Assembly: GCA_032358165.1 (NCBI GenBank) | Contig: JAALGY010000063.1 | Location: forward strand, 676,984-740,983 | Source: Diplosphaera chodatii | Taxonomy: Eukaryota > Chlorophyta > Trebouxiophyceae > Prasiolales > Stichococcaceae | DNA length: 64,000 nt | Reading direction: 5' to 3' | Shown here: in pieces, positions 13,524 to 26,000 of the stretch | Layout of the letters: each line of letters opens with the position of its first letter | How positions within the stretch are numbered: the stretch's first letter is position 1 | Position numbers and translations under genes: made by a program | Notes under the pieces: generated by a model | The model's input: only the letters and a program-made list of their open reading frames with translations | Told to the model about the DNA's origin: nothing | Databases searched by the model: none

Positions 13524-13999
13524 TTGAGCCTTACCGCTGCCTCAGCTCACTAGCTGAGATCGGCAGGTTGTGTTGCACAACGATGCGTCTCAAGGCCCAA
13601 CGGTAGTGGGCCCTGCAGATTGTGCATTTGGCGCTTGCTCGGTCACAAGCGCGCACACCTCAGCCACATGCCACATATGCTTCCTGACGTCGATCCTGCC
13701 CCTCGTCCTGTGCAAAAGTCACCTGTACGCATGGAACTGATACCCTGAGTAACGTCTGACGTGCAGCCCACCCTGCAGTGCTCCCTGGAGCGGCAACTCT
13801 CGAGCGCTGGAAGTGATGGGCAATGTGGAAACCTTGCTTGCAGTACACAGTTGCGATATAACAGATACTAGCGTGGGTGTCGTGCAGCATTCCGCGACAT
13901 TGTACCTGTGAGAGCCCACCGTGACTTTCATTTGCCTCCCATCCAGTGCTGATCGGACGCCTGGTAGATCGGAGACACAGCAGCAGCGGCTTGGCCGCG
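13524..13999. other. Divergent promoter region, PI4K-beta / CCT4
   Basis: 476 bases between two divergent start codons. It should hold both promoters and 5' UTRs. No TATA box, repeat or RNA gene could be supported by eye. Confidence 0.5.
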
Positions 14000-16900
14000 A
14001 TGGCTGCTGCGGTGGTTCCACAGCAGCAGGCTCCGAAAGGCGAAACTTATAGGTAGCGTCATGGAATGCAGCAATGCTGTTGCCACCATGCGCAGCGCCG
14101 TCATGCATAGCATCGAAGGCATGCATTTGACCGTGTGTGCTGCTTGATGACAGAGAAAATGCCAGGAAGAAGGACGTTAGACTGACAAACATCGAGGCTG
14201 CGAAGGCAGTGTCGGATGTCATCCGCACAAGCCTGGGGCCTCGTGGCATGGACAAGATGGTGCGCCGCACATGCATTGTGGAACCCGTGGAACAGTATTT
14301 CACCACCAGGGACATACCTGTAGCATGTGCAACCAACGCTCGATGCAGGTCTGCCAACCTGACGGCGAGGTCATCATCACCAACGACGGCGCAACCATCC
14401 TGAACAAGATGACGGTGCAGCAGCCGGCAGCGAAGATGTTGGTCGAGCTGTCAAAGTCGCAGGTGCGTGAATGATCACGCGTAGACACCACACGTGGTCC
14501 AGGCAAGCTGGCTTCATGTTGCCATGCAGTTGCCAGTGGACATCTGTGCGGCACGTGTTGCCATCGTGCTGCGATGTTGCGCATTGAGAAATTGGCTGCA
14601 TGGACACCCACAGGACATTGTGGCCGGCGACGGCACGACGAGCGTGGTGGTGCTGTGTGGCGCGCTCCTCAAGAAGGCGCTGGAGCTGCTGGAGCGGGGC
14701 ATCCACCCCACCGTGGTGTCGGACTCCTTCAGCCTCGCCGTCAACAAGGCCGTGGAGGTGCCGGCTGCCTCCAGTGTGCTCAGTGCGTGATCGTAATTAC
14801 ACCTGGTGCTGCACTCGAGGGCAGGCAGCTTGTTCAAAGGGTGCGCTGGTCAGAGACATTCAAGCCTTTGGTGTGCATGTGATGCAGGTGCTTGAGAAGA
14901 TCTCCATTCCAGTGAACCTCGACGAGAGGGCGGCACTGATTGAGGCCTCCAACACGTGCGATCACTTTGCACGCCTTAGCAGAACAGCAAATGTCGAGCA
15001 TGCACACTGACGACGCATGCTGAAAGTCCATTCGGACGGCTGATGTGGCGGTGCGTGCGCTGCAGGGCGCTCAGCAGCAAGGTGGTGTCGCAGTACTCCT
15101 CCCTGCTGTCGCCCATGGCGGTGGACTGCGTCAAGAAGGTCCTGGACCCAGCGCAGCCCAAGCAGTGAGCTGTTGGCCCTGCGCGCCTGGGCCGTGCATG
15201 TCGGCATGGGCCATTGTTGTGCATGCGCGTGCTCAGCACTCTGGGTGAATCTGCTGGAGCCGAAGCGCAGCCACGCATCGTTTGTGTATGCGCTGCATTG
15301 CACACACACACGCTGCTGACGGGGTGCCGGCGTGCAGGCTGGACCTGCGGGACATCCGCGTGGTCACCAAGCTGGGCGGCACGGTGGACGACAGCGAGAT
15401 GGTGGAGGGCATGGTGTTCGACCAGAAGGCGGCCAAGGCTGCGGGCGGCCCCACGCGCGTGGAAAACGCCAAGGTCGCGCTGGTGCAGTTCCACATCTCG
15501 CCGCCCAAGACCGACATCGAGAACAACGTCATCATCAGCGACTACGCTCAGGTCTGTATGGACCTGCTGACTTATCGCTGAAGGCCGCCTGCCGCATGGG
15601 TGCCAAGCCGCACGACGTACTCTGTGTGTCCAGATTGCACTCGGCCTAGATGACCAAAGCCAGCCCCTTCGTGACACGCAGATGGACCGCATCCTCAAGG
15701 AGGAGCGGAACTACATCCTGCAGATGGTGAAGAAGATCCGGGCCAGCGGCGCCAATGTGCTGCTCATACAGAAGTCGATCCTGCGGGATGCCACCACCGA
15801 CCTGTCGCTGCACTACCTGGTGCGGGACAATCAAACACCGACTTCGTGCACCTGCATGCTGCCCTCAGTCGTGTGCTGGACGGCACACATCCTGGCGTCG
15901 TGGGGCTTGCTGAGGTTTGATGTTCTGGTACTACTGCTGGCTCACACGCCTTCGTATTGCGCGCTCACCTTCATGTGTGCGTGCAGGCAAAGGCGAAGAT
16001 CATGGTGGTGCAGGACATCGAGCGCGATGACATCGAGTTCATCAGCAAGACGCTGGGCTGCCTGCCCATCGCGCACGTGGACAGCATGCGGCCCGACAAG
16101 CTGGGCCATGCGGACCTGGTGCAGGAGGTCGACGTGCGTGTCCCAACTCTCCCTGCCTGCAGAGCTGCTGACACGCAATGTTGCGCCCGAGGGTGAAGGA
16201 TCCCAATGGCTGACGGTCCACTGCGCTGCTGACCGGGCAGTCATGTTCAGGCAGGCTGGGACATGGCTACACCTGCACAGCTGCTCACGTTGCTCCGAAG
16301 CCGGTCTCCCCTGACGGACGCGGCCCCTGCTGGCGGCAGGTGGGCAGCGGCAAGGTGGTGAAGGTGACGGGGGTGAAGGCGCAGGGGCGCACCGCCACGG
16401 TGCTGCTGCGCGGCAGCAACAAGCTGGTGCTGGAGGAGGCGGAGCGCTCGCTGCACGACGCGCTGTGCGTCATCCGGTGCCTGGTGCACCGGCGGGCGCT
16501 GGTCCCCGGCGGCGCTGCCCCCGAGATGGCCGTGGAGCACGCCCTCACCCAGTGGGCGAAGACGCTGCAGGTGCGCGTGCTGGGCCGCCGCGCCGCACCC
16601 CTGTTGAGGCGGGAGGAGCCGGGCACCACCTGGCCGTTGGCGGCGCTGTCTCTGGAAAACAGGTCCTGCCGGCAGGGTCTGCCACAACCGATGCTGACTC
16701 ATCACTTGACATGCGTGCCAGGGCATGCCGGCGTACTGCGTGCGGGCCTTTGCAGAGGCGCTGGAGGTGGTACCGTACACACTTGCTGAGAACGCAGGCC
16801 TATCGCCTATTGCGGTGCGATCTATGGCGCCATATTATCCTGCTGTATACACGCACCCGTCATGACGTACCGCCCTCTGAATGGGGTTCCAGTGCACCTG

Positions 16901-17324
16901 CACTGCATACTCGCTGGCAACGCAAGTTGCTGGTTGCGTGCAGATTGTGACAGAGCTGCGCAACAAGCATGCGCGCGGCGAGTCACACGCGGGCATCAAT
17001 GTGCGCCGCGGCAGCGTGACCAACATGCTGGAGGAGCGCGTCGTGCAGCCGCTGCTCGTGTCCACCTCCGCACTGACACTGGCGACAGAGTGTGTTCGGA
17101 TGATCCTCAAGATAGGTATGCGTCATGGCCTGCACCTGGCTTGTTGCCTGTGGAGCACACCCTTGCTCATCTGATTGCAATCACGCCCTTACACTGCAAG
17201 GCAGCTGGTATAGCACTGACGTGCTTCTCTTGTTGGTTCCACAGATGACATCGTGCCGGCAAGTCACCGCTTCCTTTGCATGATCTTCCAGTTGCTTCTC
17301 CTCCTTGCTTGCCTGCTGTTGTAG
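14000..17324 (+). CDS. CCT4: Chaperonin TCP-1/CCT subunit delta
   Basis: Subunit of the cytosolic TRiC/CCT ring that folds actin, tubulin and other proteins with ATP. Thirteen exons join in frame to 552 residues: 14000-14052, 14154-14259, 14349-14462, 14614-14757, 14888-14955, 15066-15164, 15338-15551, 15682-15819, 15987-16133, 16340-16570, 16722-16814, 16944-17115 and 17245-17324. Signature stretches are [40 protein letters not shown] (the nucleotide-binding GDGTT), [62 protein letters not shown] and ILKIDDIVP. The order and identity match the delta subunit of plants. Where plant CCT4 stops soon after DDIV, this frame continues with about 20 mostly hydrophobic residues before the TAG at 17322. 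A GC-donor intron (GCAAGT right after CCG) is an alternative explanation. Confidence 0.95.
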
Positions 17325-17886
17325 ATGAACATGATGTCCAGAATTGTTGCAACCAGAAATATTCCAGGGTGGCTAACTGATGTTGAGCTTCCTGCTGGCA
17401 GGTTCGGTGAGGAGGCGAACAGCCTGTCAGTCTGCTCGGTGCTCAGCCGCCGCATGGTCGCCAAGATTCGCTGCAGCAGATCTTGGTTGCCGCTGATGTG
17501 CTTCCAGCTAGTGCTACACACAGCAGGGGCCAGCACTGCTGTGTCGGAAGACCAGAAAGTGATGGCTTCACGTCAGCGCTGGACGTGCTCGGACCTTCAA
17601 CTCGGTTGCGTACCTCGAACACGCTGTTGACGAGCTCTACTGGCTGCCACGCTCGACGAAGCACCCGACGAAGCGCTGGCCTTCCCACACAGTGATTGCC
17701 TGGTTGACTTACAGTGGGTTCGCTTATCGGACAAGGGTTCCGGTTCGGTTGCAGCGCTGCTGCCAAAGGGTCTCCAGGCTCTATTGAAGTGATTTCATTG
17801 TCAGGTCTTCAGTGTGCCCTACTGCTTCAGGCTGCTGTGTGCAACCAGCAACACCGTGCCCAAGGACAAGCTGTGCACCGAACCTC
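17325..17886. other. Convergent 3' ends, CCT4 / CHY gene
   Basis: 562 bases between two facing stop codons. Short open frames are present on both strands without recognisable domains. If the CCT4 tail is spliced through the GC-donor site, its last exon would lie here. Confidence 0.4.
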
Positions 17887-20800
17887 TCAGCTGCCGGTGG
17901 TGTCCCGCTTCTGTCCGCGTTGCTTCTTCGCGGCCTGGCCAACACGGGTGCCCTTCTTGGACGCCGTCTTGGCCTTCGACCCCCGATACTGCAGCAGCAG
18001 CACAGGAAGGCTCCGGTCAACCTGCCAGCAGTGCCATTCTGCATCCCTAATCCCCACCATGGGCATGGGGCTGCAACCACTGCATACCTTGTGAGCGTCC
18101 CGTCTGTCTAAACGCTTTGGATCCCTGCAAAATACGCAGAAGTCATCTGTCTGGAAAGGGACAGCACCTGGGTGAACTGCTGAGAGCTGCCTGCTGCTTT
18201 ACAGCATAAGTGGTGCATTCAAAGCGCACCTTTCGCCCTTGCCACCCTCCCAATGCCGTGTTGGGCGCCCGCTCAAGGACCTGCAGGTCCGCTTCAACTG
18301 GGTATTTTGAGCCAGACATGATTACGACATCAGCAGGCATGAGCATGTACAGATAACCGCCCACTGACAAAGCGAGCGGCGCACTTGTGCGCATTGGAGG
18401 CAAGTCGCTTTCCGCACTTGCTGCACCGCTCGCCCAGTGGCTGCTCCAGGCTACACCATCCGCACACCATCCGTGTTGCCCACCTGAACAGATGTACGCT
18501 CCTTCACGACACCCTCACGAAAGCACACAGCAGGACTCGCACTGTATGCTACATGTGACGGAGTGGTCAGTGCAGGGCTGCAGTGCTGCTTCGCCAACAC
18601 AGTCAGGCACAGGTCTTACTTCATCTCGTGGCCATCGGTGGCCTCCTCGTGGCACAGGTCGCACGGGAAGCGCTGCCCACAGCACGGAAAGCGCAGCCAC
18701 CTGCCATACCACCAGCACTCTGGTCTGCAAGCCTGGTAGGAAGCGTGCATTGCAGCCCAACCAGCAGCACACCAGTGGCAGGGCTCGTCAAATGCTGAGC
18801 GCGCTGCGTGGTCGAGCTCCCATTGCCAGAAGCTGAAAGAGTGCATGCAGATCACCTGTGGGAATGGCGGTAGTGAGAGCAGGTGCCGAGGTGGGGAAGC
18901 GGCTGGCCCACTTCGAGAGCCCCAGAGCGTGCTGCTGCCTGCTGCCCTGCGTGCCATGCAAAATGGCGCATGAGGCAGGATGACGTTCGGATGAAACGTG
19001 GGGACCCTCATTGTAGTTATCAGGGTCACGGTTGCCCAGAAGAGCCTACATGCTGAGCAGCAGATGCACTTGCAGGCGAGCAACATTTCAGATGAGCGTA
19101 TACCCGCAGCAGAGCTGCCGGCAGCCCGTTGCCGCTGCGGCTGCTGCACAGGACGTGAGCCAGCGGGTGTGCCAGCCTGTGAGGTGAAGGCCACTGCCGC
19201 AATCTGCACTTTCATGGTGCGGTGGCACCCGCTGCAGTCACGCTGCGCCGGCTGCCCCACCTGGACACCCCTGCATCAAACACAGCAGTAGGGTTCACAT
19301 CCTGCTCATCCTAGGAAGAGCTGAGGGCGGCAGCAGTGACGGTGCACTGGCCCCAGGTCGTCACGGTGCTGAAAGGTGCTGGTCATTATCTTAGCAGTGT
19401 CGTAGGATTGGCATCGGCACACGCCATGAGCACCTGAGGGCGGCCACGGCGGAGCAGGCGCCGCACTGCGCCGCCAGCAGCGAGGGCAGCAGGTCGGCCG
19501 GGGCGCAGCCGCTGGGCCACAGGCGCGCCAGCACCGCGCTGTGCTCGTGCACCATCGCCCCCCGCACCCCCACCTCCCTGCAGCAGCAACCCCCACATGC
19601 AGCCTGTCCACTTGCTGATGCCATCATCCGACCATGCCAGGCGGGCCTGGGCACAGCGTCCCTCAACCCCCTTTGCCAGCACTAGCATATATGAGACATT
19701 GACAGCATATACAGTAGCATAGGTGATCCGGGGCGCCAGTGTCAGCAGCGCGCCAGTCGTGGTGGCAGTGGGCGCAGCTGCTGGCGACGTCGATGCGACG
19801 GGAGCGGCCGCCCCCCTCCCCCGCCGGCAGCGCCACCTCGCCCGGCCTCCGACACCGCTGGCACGTGACCTGCTCATAGGCGCAAGGTGTCGACTCCCTT
19901 CAGAGGCTGCATCACAGCACGTCCTGCAGGGACTCGAAGGTTGAAGCAAGCGTGCAGTGCAAGCGAGTCGTGGCTCGTTTGACCATGCCCCTCCCGCGAT
20001 GTGATGTGCTTCATAGAAATAAAAATGCATGATAGAAATGCAGCATCCCATGCACACTCGCCTGCAGCCTGAGGTTGTGTGGCTCTAGGACATCGATGTT
20101 GTCGACTGCCAGATCAACCAGCTCAAGGGCCACGGCTGATCGGGCACTGCCGTCGCCGCCAGGCCCTCTGTCTGCAGCCGTCGCCTCATCTCGCCTGCTG
20201 CCGCTGCCCTCGCTGCCGCTGTCGCTGTCGGAGCTGCTGCCGCTGTCGCTGCCGCGATCGTTGCTGCTCGTGCTAGAAGATGCCCCAGTTTCGGTGCTGC
20301 GAACGCTGTCGTTGTCCACGCTGCTGCCTTGCCTGGGGGCCGCAGCTGCACCATCTGCGCTGGGCTGGCCATGCTCACTTGCGCCTGCTGCGCCAGGCCA
20401 CCACAGCCCCTGACCTAGGGAGCGGCGAGCGGACAGAGCCGGCTGCAAAGCTGCAGGATGCACACTAGGCGGAGGCTGTTCTGGGGTGCTGTGTGGCTCA
20501 GCATCGCCTGCCGCACCGCGCATTGCACTGGCGGCTGGTTTGGAGACTTCTGTGCACTTGGGAAGCGCGTCGCTGCCGCTTGCATTGGCAACTGGCTGTT
20601 GCGGGGTTTGCCCCTCGCTTGACCGTTCTGCTGGTGAGGTGGACGCCTGGCGCCGGCGGTGCACCTCCAGCGCCATGTCCTCTGCCTGCACCCGACCCGA
20701 TCACAGTGACGCGCTGACGCTAAGACTCCAACCACCCCAATGCGATGGTGGACTCATGGAACCGACCAGGGAAAGGTGCAAACGCCTGCCATCTGCGCGC

Positions 20801-22441
20801 CTGCTGGACAAAGACAGCTGCATTGTTCTCCAGCGACCGCAGCAGCGCCTTGAGCGGCGCCGGCCTGCTGGCATTGGCTGCCGCTTGGGCCGACAGCAGC
20901 TTTGCCAGCATCTGCAGCACGCTCGCTGACAGCTGTGAAGCGCCGCTGCTTGCCACCTGTGTGTTACCGTTGCCTGCACCGCTGCCCCTGCCGCTGTCAG
21001 CCTGCTGACAGCCCTCGACGCTGATGACCGCCACAGAGTGTGCCGCTGGGTAATTGCCGTCCAGCCGGATGTGTATGCGCAGGGGTCCACTCTGCCAGTT
21101 TGGGTCTGTAGGTGTGACACTGACTGAGAACTGCACTGCGCAATGGTGTGTCCCCTGCGCCAAATGCTGATGTGGCTGGTGATGTGCATCCCTTTGCTCT
21201 GCTGCCACAGATGGCACAGCCGCTGCATCCCGCTCGGCTGGAGGGTGCACTTGCATGCCATCGCCATAGCGTCGCCGCAGCCATGTCAAATCTGCCTGAG
21301 CAGTGCCCAGCTGTAGTTGTGCAGCTGCCATCGAGCTGAGCGCGGCGTCTGCCAAGCCTGATTGGCCATCCTGAGACGACGACCCACCAACAGCGCCAGC
21401 TTTTGGAAGACCTGCAGTGCTGTGCGGCGGGTGCTGCTGTGTCGGTGCGCTGACAGCTGCATCAATGGTCACCTGCAGTTGCAAGCCCATGGTTGTTGCT
21501 GTGCTGGCAGCCGAAGAAAGGAACATGTAAATCACACTCGCAGAGACTGGCAAGCAGCACCTGATTGTCTTCATTGATGATGGCATAGCGGCGCACTGTT
21601 GCACCAGCAGCGTCGGCACCCTCGTACGCTTCCACCAGTTCCGGAATGGCGGTGAGCAGCGCAGCAAAGTCGCGGCTGGCCGCCTGGTCAAGTTGCAAGT
21701 TGTGCATCAGGATCGGCATTGGCTTAATAAACTGCAACGCAATGTGCACGTGCTGCAATGGATCCTAGCGGGCATGCATGAAAGCGCTCAGGCTGAGGTT
21801 CACACCTCGAACACTGCAGCGAGGCCGGTGCCGCTGACGCTGCCACCATGCCTGCTGTTTTGCTGCACATGCTGCAGCCGCTGCGCGATGTTCTGCCGCA
21901 GACGATGCGGCAGGGAACCGTCCGTGACCTCGAATGTAATGCCTGTGTTCTTGGTCTGTTCTGCGCTTTCCTGCTCCTCCAGCAGACTGACGAGGGTGCT
22001 GTCCAGCACTGCACATATCTGCAAGCGTCGTTCCTGATCGGGTCGATACCATACACATGAATATAAGTAATGTTGGCGCCATACCAGCAGATCAGAAACT
22101 GAGCAGGCATGTGCTGACCTGGAGGCTTTGCACATCATAGCTGGCAGCGGTGGGCGGTTGCAGCACTGTCACATGTAATGTGATTGGAAACGGTGCGTTT
22201 TCCGATTTGATTGCTTTACGTACAGACATGCAATCTCCATGCTGCTCTTTCAGCGATTGCAGCTCCACCTACATGATCAAATGCTGTCTTGCGGTCGACG
22301 GGATGCTGCAGCAGCATCTGAGATGGATCACCAACATGCGTGACCACTGCCTGTGGCTGCACTGATCGAGCGCATGAATCATGTATGATGGCTCACCTGC
22401 AGGTGCTCGATGGCCTGTCGGTGCTCCTGAATAAAGGTCAT
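17887..22441 (-). CDS. RWD-like and CHY-type zinc-finger protein
   Basis: CHY zinc fingers bind several zinc ions and occur in ubiquitin-related and redox proteins; the exact job here is unknown. The N-terminal half (about 22441-20700) has short exons including SENAPFPITLHVTVLQPP and an RWD-like stretch TDPNWQSGPLRIHIRLDGNY. A Ser/Asp-rich acidic run follows at about 20350-20180 (GSDSGSSSDSDSGSEGSGS). The zinc-binding C-terminal half has LLAAQCGACSA, CSGCHRTMKVQIA, then FPCCGQRFPCDLCHEEATDG and RMVCGWCSLEQPLGERCSKC, the standard CHY order of cysteines and histidines. The tail HWEGGKGER and the final YRGSKAKTASKKGTRVGQ resemble CHY proteins from fungi and plants. The stop is at 17889-17887. 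The start ATG at 22441 (MTFIQEHRQAIEHLQ, donor after CAG) is a guess; an upstream exon is possible. Confidence 0.75.
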
Positions 22442-23011
22442 TCGAAGAATTCACCATGCAGCAAATTATGTGTGTCGAACAGGCTTGTGGAGCAGATGCA
22501 GCAATATCAAGACCACTTGCTATAACATGCGCAATTATCACCATACGCTGTCCCATCTTCTGCCACTGGCTGCTCTTCAGCTGTTGATGGTGACTAACCT
22601 CATGACTAAGAGTGACATGGCAACGGCGGAAGTTGGGCCACTGTGGCGGTGTGGCAGCATTGTCGCCGACAAATTCAGGCTTTCGTAAACCGCGAAGTCA
22701 GTTCTTTGGGTCTATCGAACGGAGAAGAGCATCATTGACGCACATTGGCAATTTCACGAAGCGGATGCCTTGTAGTGCGACTCGACCTTGACAGCCTTGG
22801 AGCTGCAAGAGCTGAGCTTACTTGCATCTAGGATGATGCAGTTGTCTATGCCATGACGACGGTCTCCTGTAAGGCTTCAGTACAGCTTTGCAATGAAAGG
22901 ACGTCGTGTTGACTGCGTGCTTTTAAAGTCAGGCATCATGCACAGCACCAACAAGCCACCCGACATCTAGCAGCAAGTTTCTCGGCTCTGTCAGCACCAG
23001 AGCCCCGCCGA
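22442..23011. other. Divergent promoter region, CHY gene / CNNM
   Basis: 570 bases, visibly richer in A/T than the genes on either side, between divergent starts. An undetected first exon of the CHY gene could be here. No RNA gene or repeat recognised. Confidence 0.4.
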
Positions 23012-26000
23012 ATGGGCGCAGACCTGGTGGAATGTCTGAAACAGTGTGATTTCTCTGGTGACGTGAGCGCCGCATTAACAGTTCAGCCCATTGTTGTATT
23101 TCATATGTGGCACCGTTGTCTGGTCATCGGCTTCTCCGACTCCTTACTGCTGCTGCTGTCTTGCACAGCAAGATGAGACGCACCAGTGCGTGTCAGACTG
23201 CCTCCAGACGGTTGGACTTTACTGGGATGTCGATACAAGCTCAGAGCTGGGCGTACTGCCAAGCCTCCTCATTGTTGGCCTGATCCTTGTGCCGCTGTGC
23301 GCGCTGTTCAGTGGGTTGACGCTCGGTGCGTGATGCTCGTGGCATGCTGTGATGTGTGTTCATATGCTGTGTGTGCTTATATACATGCGGCGAGCAGCAC
23401 AAAGTCCTCACTCAGTAAGTCCAGTAGGGTTGATGTTCTATAACAGCCGCGTCACTGCATTGCAGGCCTTCTGTCGTTGGATCTCAATGGTCTCAAGGTG
23501 CGGTCGCATCGATCTTTCTCTGAATGCACTACGGAGATGATATCTGTTTATGATGCATGGCTAGGTTCAGCTTGCCGTGCATCATCTGAAGTAGCATCTG
23601 TGCACTACAGATTCTGGAGCAGGGCGGCGATCCGAAGGAGCGGGAGTATGCCAGGTCCATCATGCCTGTGCGCGAGCGTGGCAATTTGCTGCTGTGCACC
23701 CTGCTGCTTGGCAACACGGTGAGCTGCACTGCAGCTGCACCGTTCTGTTGACACTGGTGTTGTTCTCTGCTGATCACTTGGGTTGACTCAACATCCTCCA
23801 ACAGGTTCAACGGTTTGCAATCAGTCCGAGCAAGAAGATGAAACTGCAAGCGCTAGTTGTATCCTCTGTGTGCAGATTGTAAATGCTGCGACATCAGTCC
23901 TGCTGGCTGACATCACTTCAGGCCTGGTTGGCGTGTGTGCTTCGACGTTTCTCATCGTGATTTTCGGAGAGGTGATCAGCATCTTGCATTTCTTGCAACA
24001 TCAATCATTAATCTGCGGGGCTCAGCGAAGGGCGCTCTGTATATGACTGGTTGTTGTGCCTATGCAGATCATTCCTCAGAGTGTGTGCAGCAGGCATGGC
24101 CTCAGAATTGGCGCCCTGTCTATTCCCCTGGTCAAGCTCTTCCAGTGAGTGGTATCTCGCATGCCATCCTGTGTCGTCCAATGTACATCAGCCACCCTAT
24201 GATACCTCGTACCTAACCCTCCGGATGCGCCTGGCAGGGTGCTGCTGTACCCGATCGCATGGCCAATATCGCGGCTGTTGGATAGGGTGCTGGGCCGCGA
24301 CATCGGCACGGTGTACAGCCAGAAGGTGGCATGCAAACAACCTGCTGGCCCGCTGCTTGCATGTGGGCCATGCACATGTGTGAGCGCGACACATCCCAGG
24401 CAGGAACAGGCTGCTGCCTCGGCTGTTTCATCGCTGATTATGTTGATGACACACACAGGAGCTCGAGCGGCTCATTGACCTGCACTACCTGGACCCAGAC
24501 GCCCAGCGGGAGAGCGGGCTGACAATCACGGACCATCGCCTGCTACTGGGCGCGCTGCAGTACAAGCACAAGACGTGCGCCTGCCTGCTGGTCATGCAGG
24601 GCTGTCTGGCTGAGCTCATGCATGGTCATCCCATCAGAGCTATATTTCACACCAAACTCCGCTCTGACAGAGTACACGAAATCATGACGCCACTGGATGA
24701 AGTTTTCATGCTGGAGAAGAGCCTGCGCCTGAATTTCCAGACAATGCTCGCAATATACAAGTCAGGTGCTGCTGTCTAGGGAATGTTCAGTGGCGTCAGC
24801 GAAGCATTATCGTGTTGCGCAGCCGAACGAGGCCCTCAGCCATGACTTGGCGCTGCCCATTGTGCAGGGTACACAAGGGTTCCGGTCTACGAGGGCGAAT
24901 CCCGGCAGAATATTGTTGGCATCCTCTACAGGTGATGAACGAACAATGCCCTTCAGCGTACAAGTGGGAAAGGCCCAATATCCCACCTTCATTCCGCAAT
25001 ACCGTAAATGAACCAGAGACGTTATTACACCTTTGCAACCTGCAGCAAGGACCTCATCTTGGTCGACCCAGACGACGAGATCGAGATTGCTGCAGTGCTT
25101 TCGCTCAGGTGTGCGTTCAGCACAGTTCTGTGTCCTGCTCTGATGTGCACATCTGGCGTTCGTCACGACGCAATGTTGCTGATCAGGACGTACTTGCTGC
25201 AGGAGCCGCAATGTGGGAAACGTCCGCCATGTGTCCGATGATGCAACTCTGGACAAGGTCTTCTTGCAGTTCTTGGCCAGGTGCAGATGCAGCTGTCAGA
25301 TGCGCACAGCAACAGCCACCTGCCTGCCTATGTGCTGCTCGCAAGTCCGGTGGCATCTGTCATATCCTCTCGTAAGTGGCACACGACAGACCTGGGGTGG
25401 TGTATGTTGCCGCAGCAACAACCACATGCTCATCGCCCACCGCCTCCAGCGCCTGCCGCCACCGCTTCTGGACACGGACTCTGATGGCGAGCAACTGCAG
25501 GAGCTGTCGCAGCCTGTTGAAGTCACAGGTCTCATCACAATGGTGAGGCGTTGTGCAGGCACCTGTGCAGTCATCAGCGCGTGCACTGTTGAACAACCTC
25601 AGTGCTAGATAGGGCTGACCACAGATTGGGCTGTTGATCCAGGAGGATGTCCTGGAGGAGCTGTTGCAGGCAGAGGTGAGCAGCCGCACAGGCTGCCCCG
25701 CTTCTCAGGCCTTGCAGCTCACTTCGCAACTTTATGTTGGTGCTCATATGTTGCTGTGCAGCTGGTTTGCAACTGCTGTTGGTGTTGCGCCCGCAGATCA
25801 CTGATGAGACAGACACCTGGGAGGAGACCGGATCCCGGCGGGGTCCCCGGCGGGAGGAGCGTGGCGTCGGCATGTCCTTGTTTGAGCACAAGGTGCAGAA
25901 CCCTCCATATCATGCGGGTTGATGCCATGGCAGAGCCTGGCAAGTTGCAAGATGGACATTGGGGCGCAGAGCACTGCTGGCTGACATGACCTGCGGTTCA

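Noticed and set aside
22442..23011. Additional first exons of the CHY zinc-finger gene
   Set aside because: Several ATG-containing frames exist but none joins with clear splice signals to the exon at 22441.
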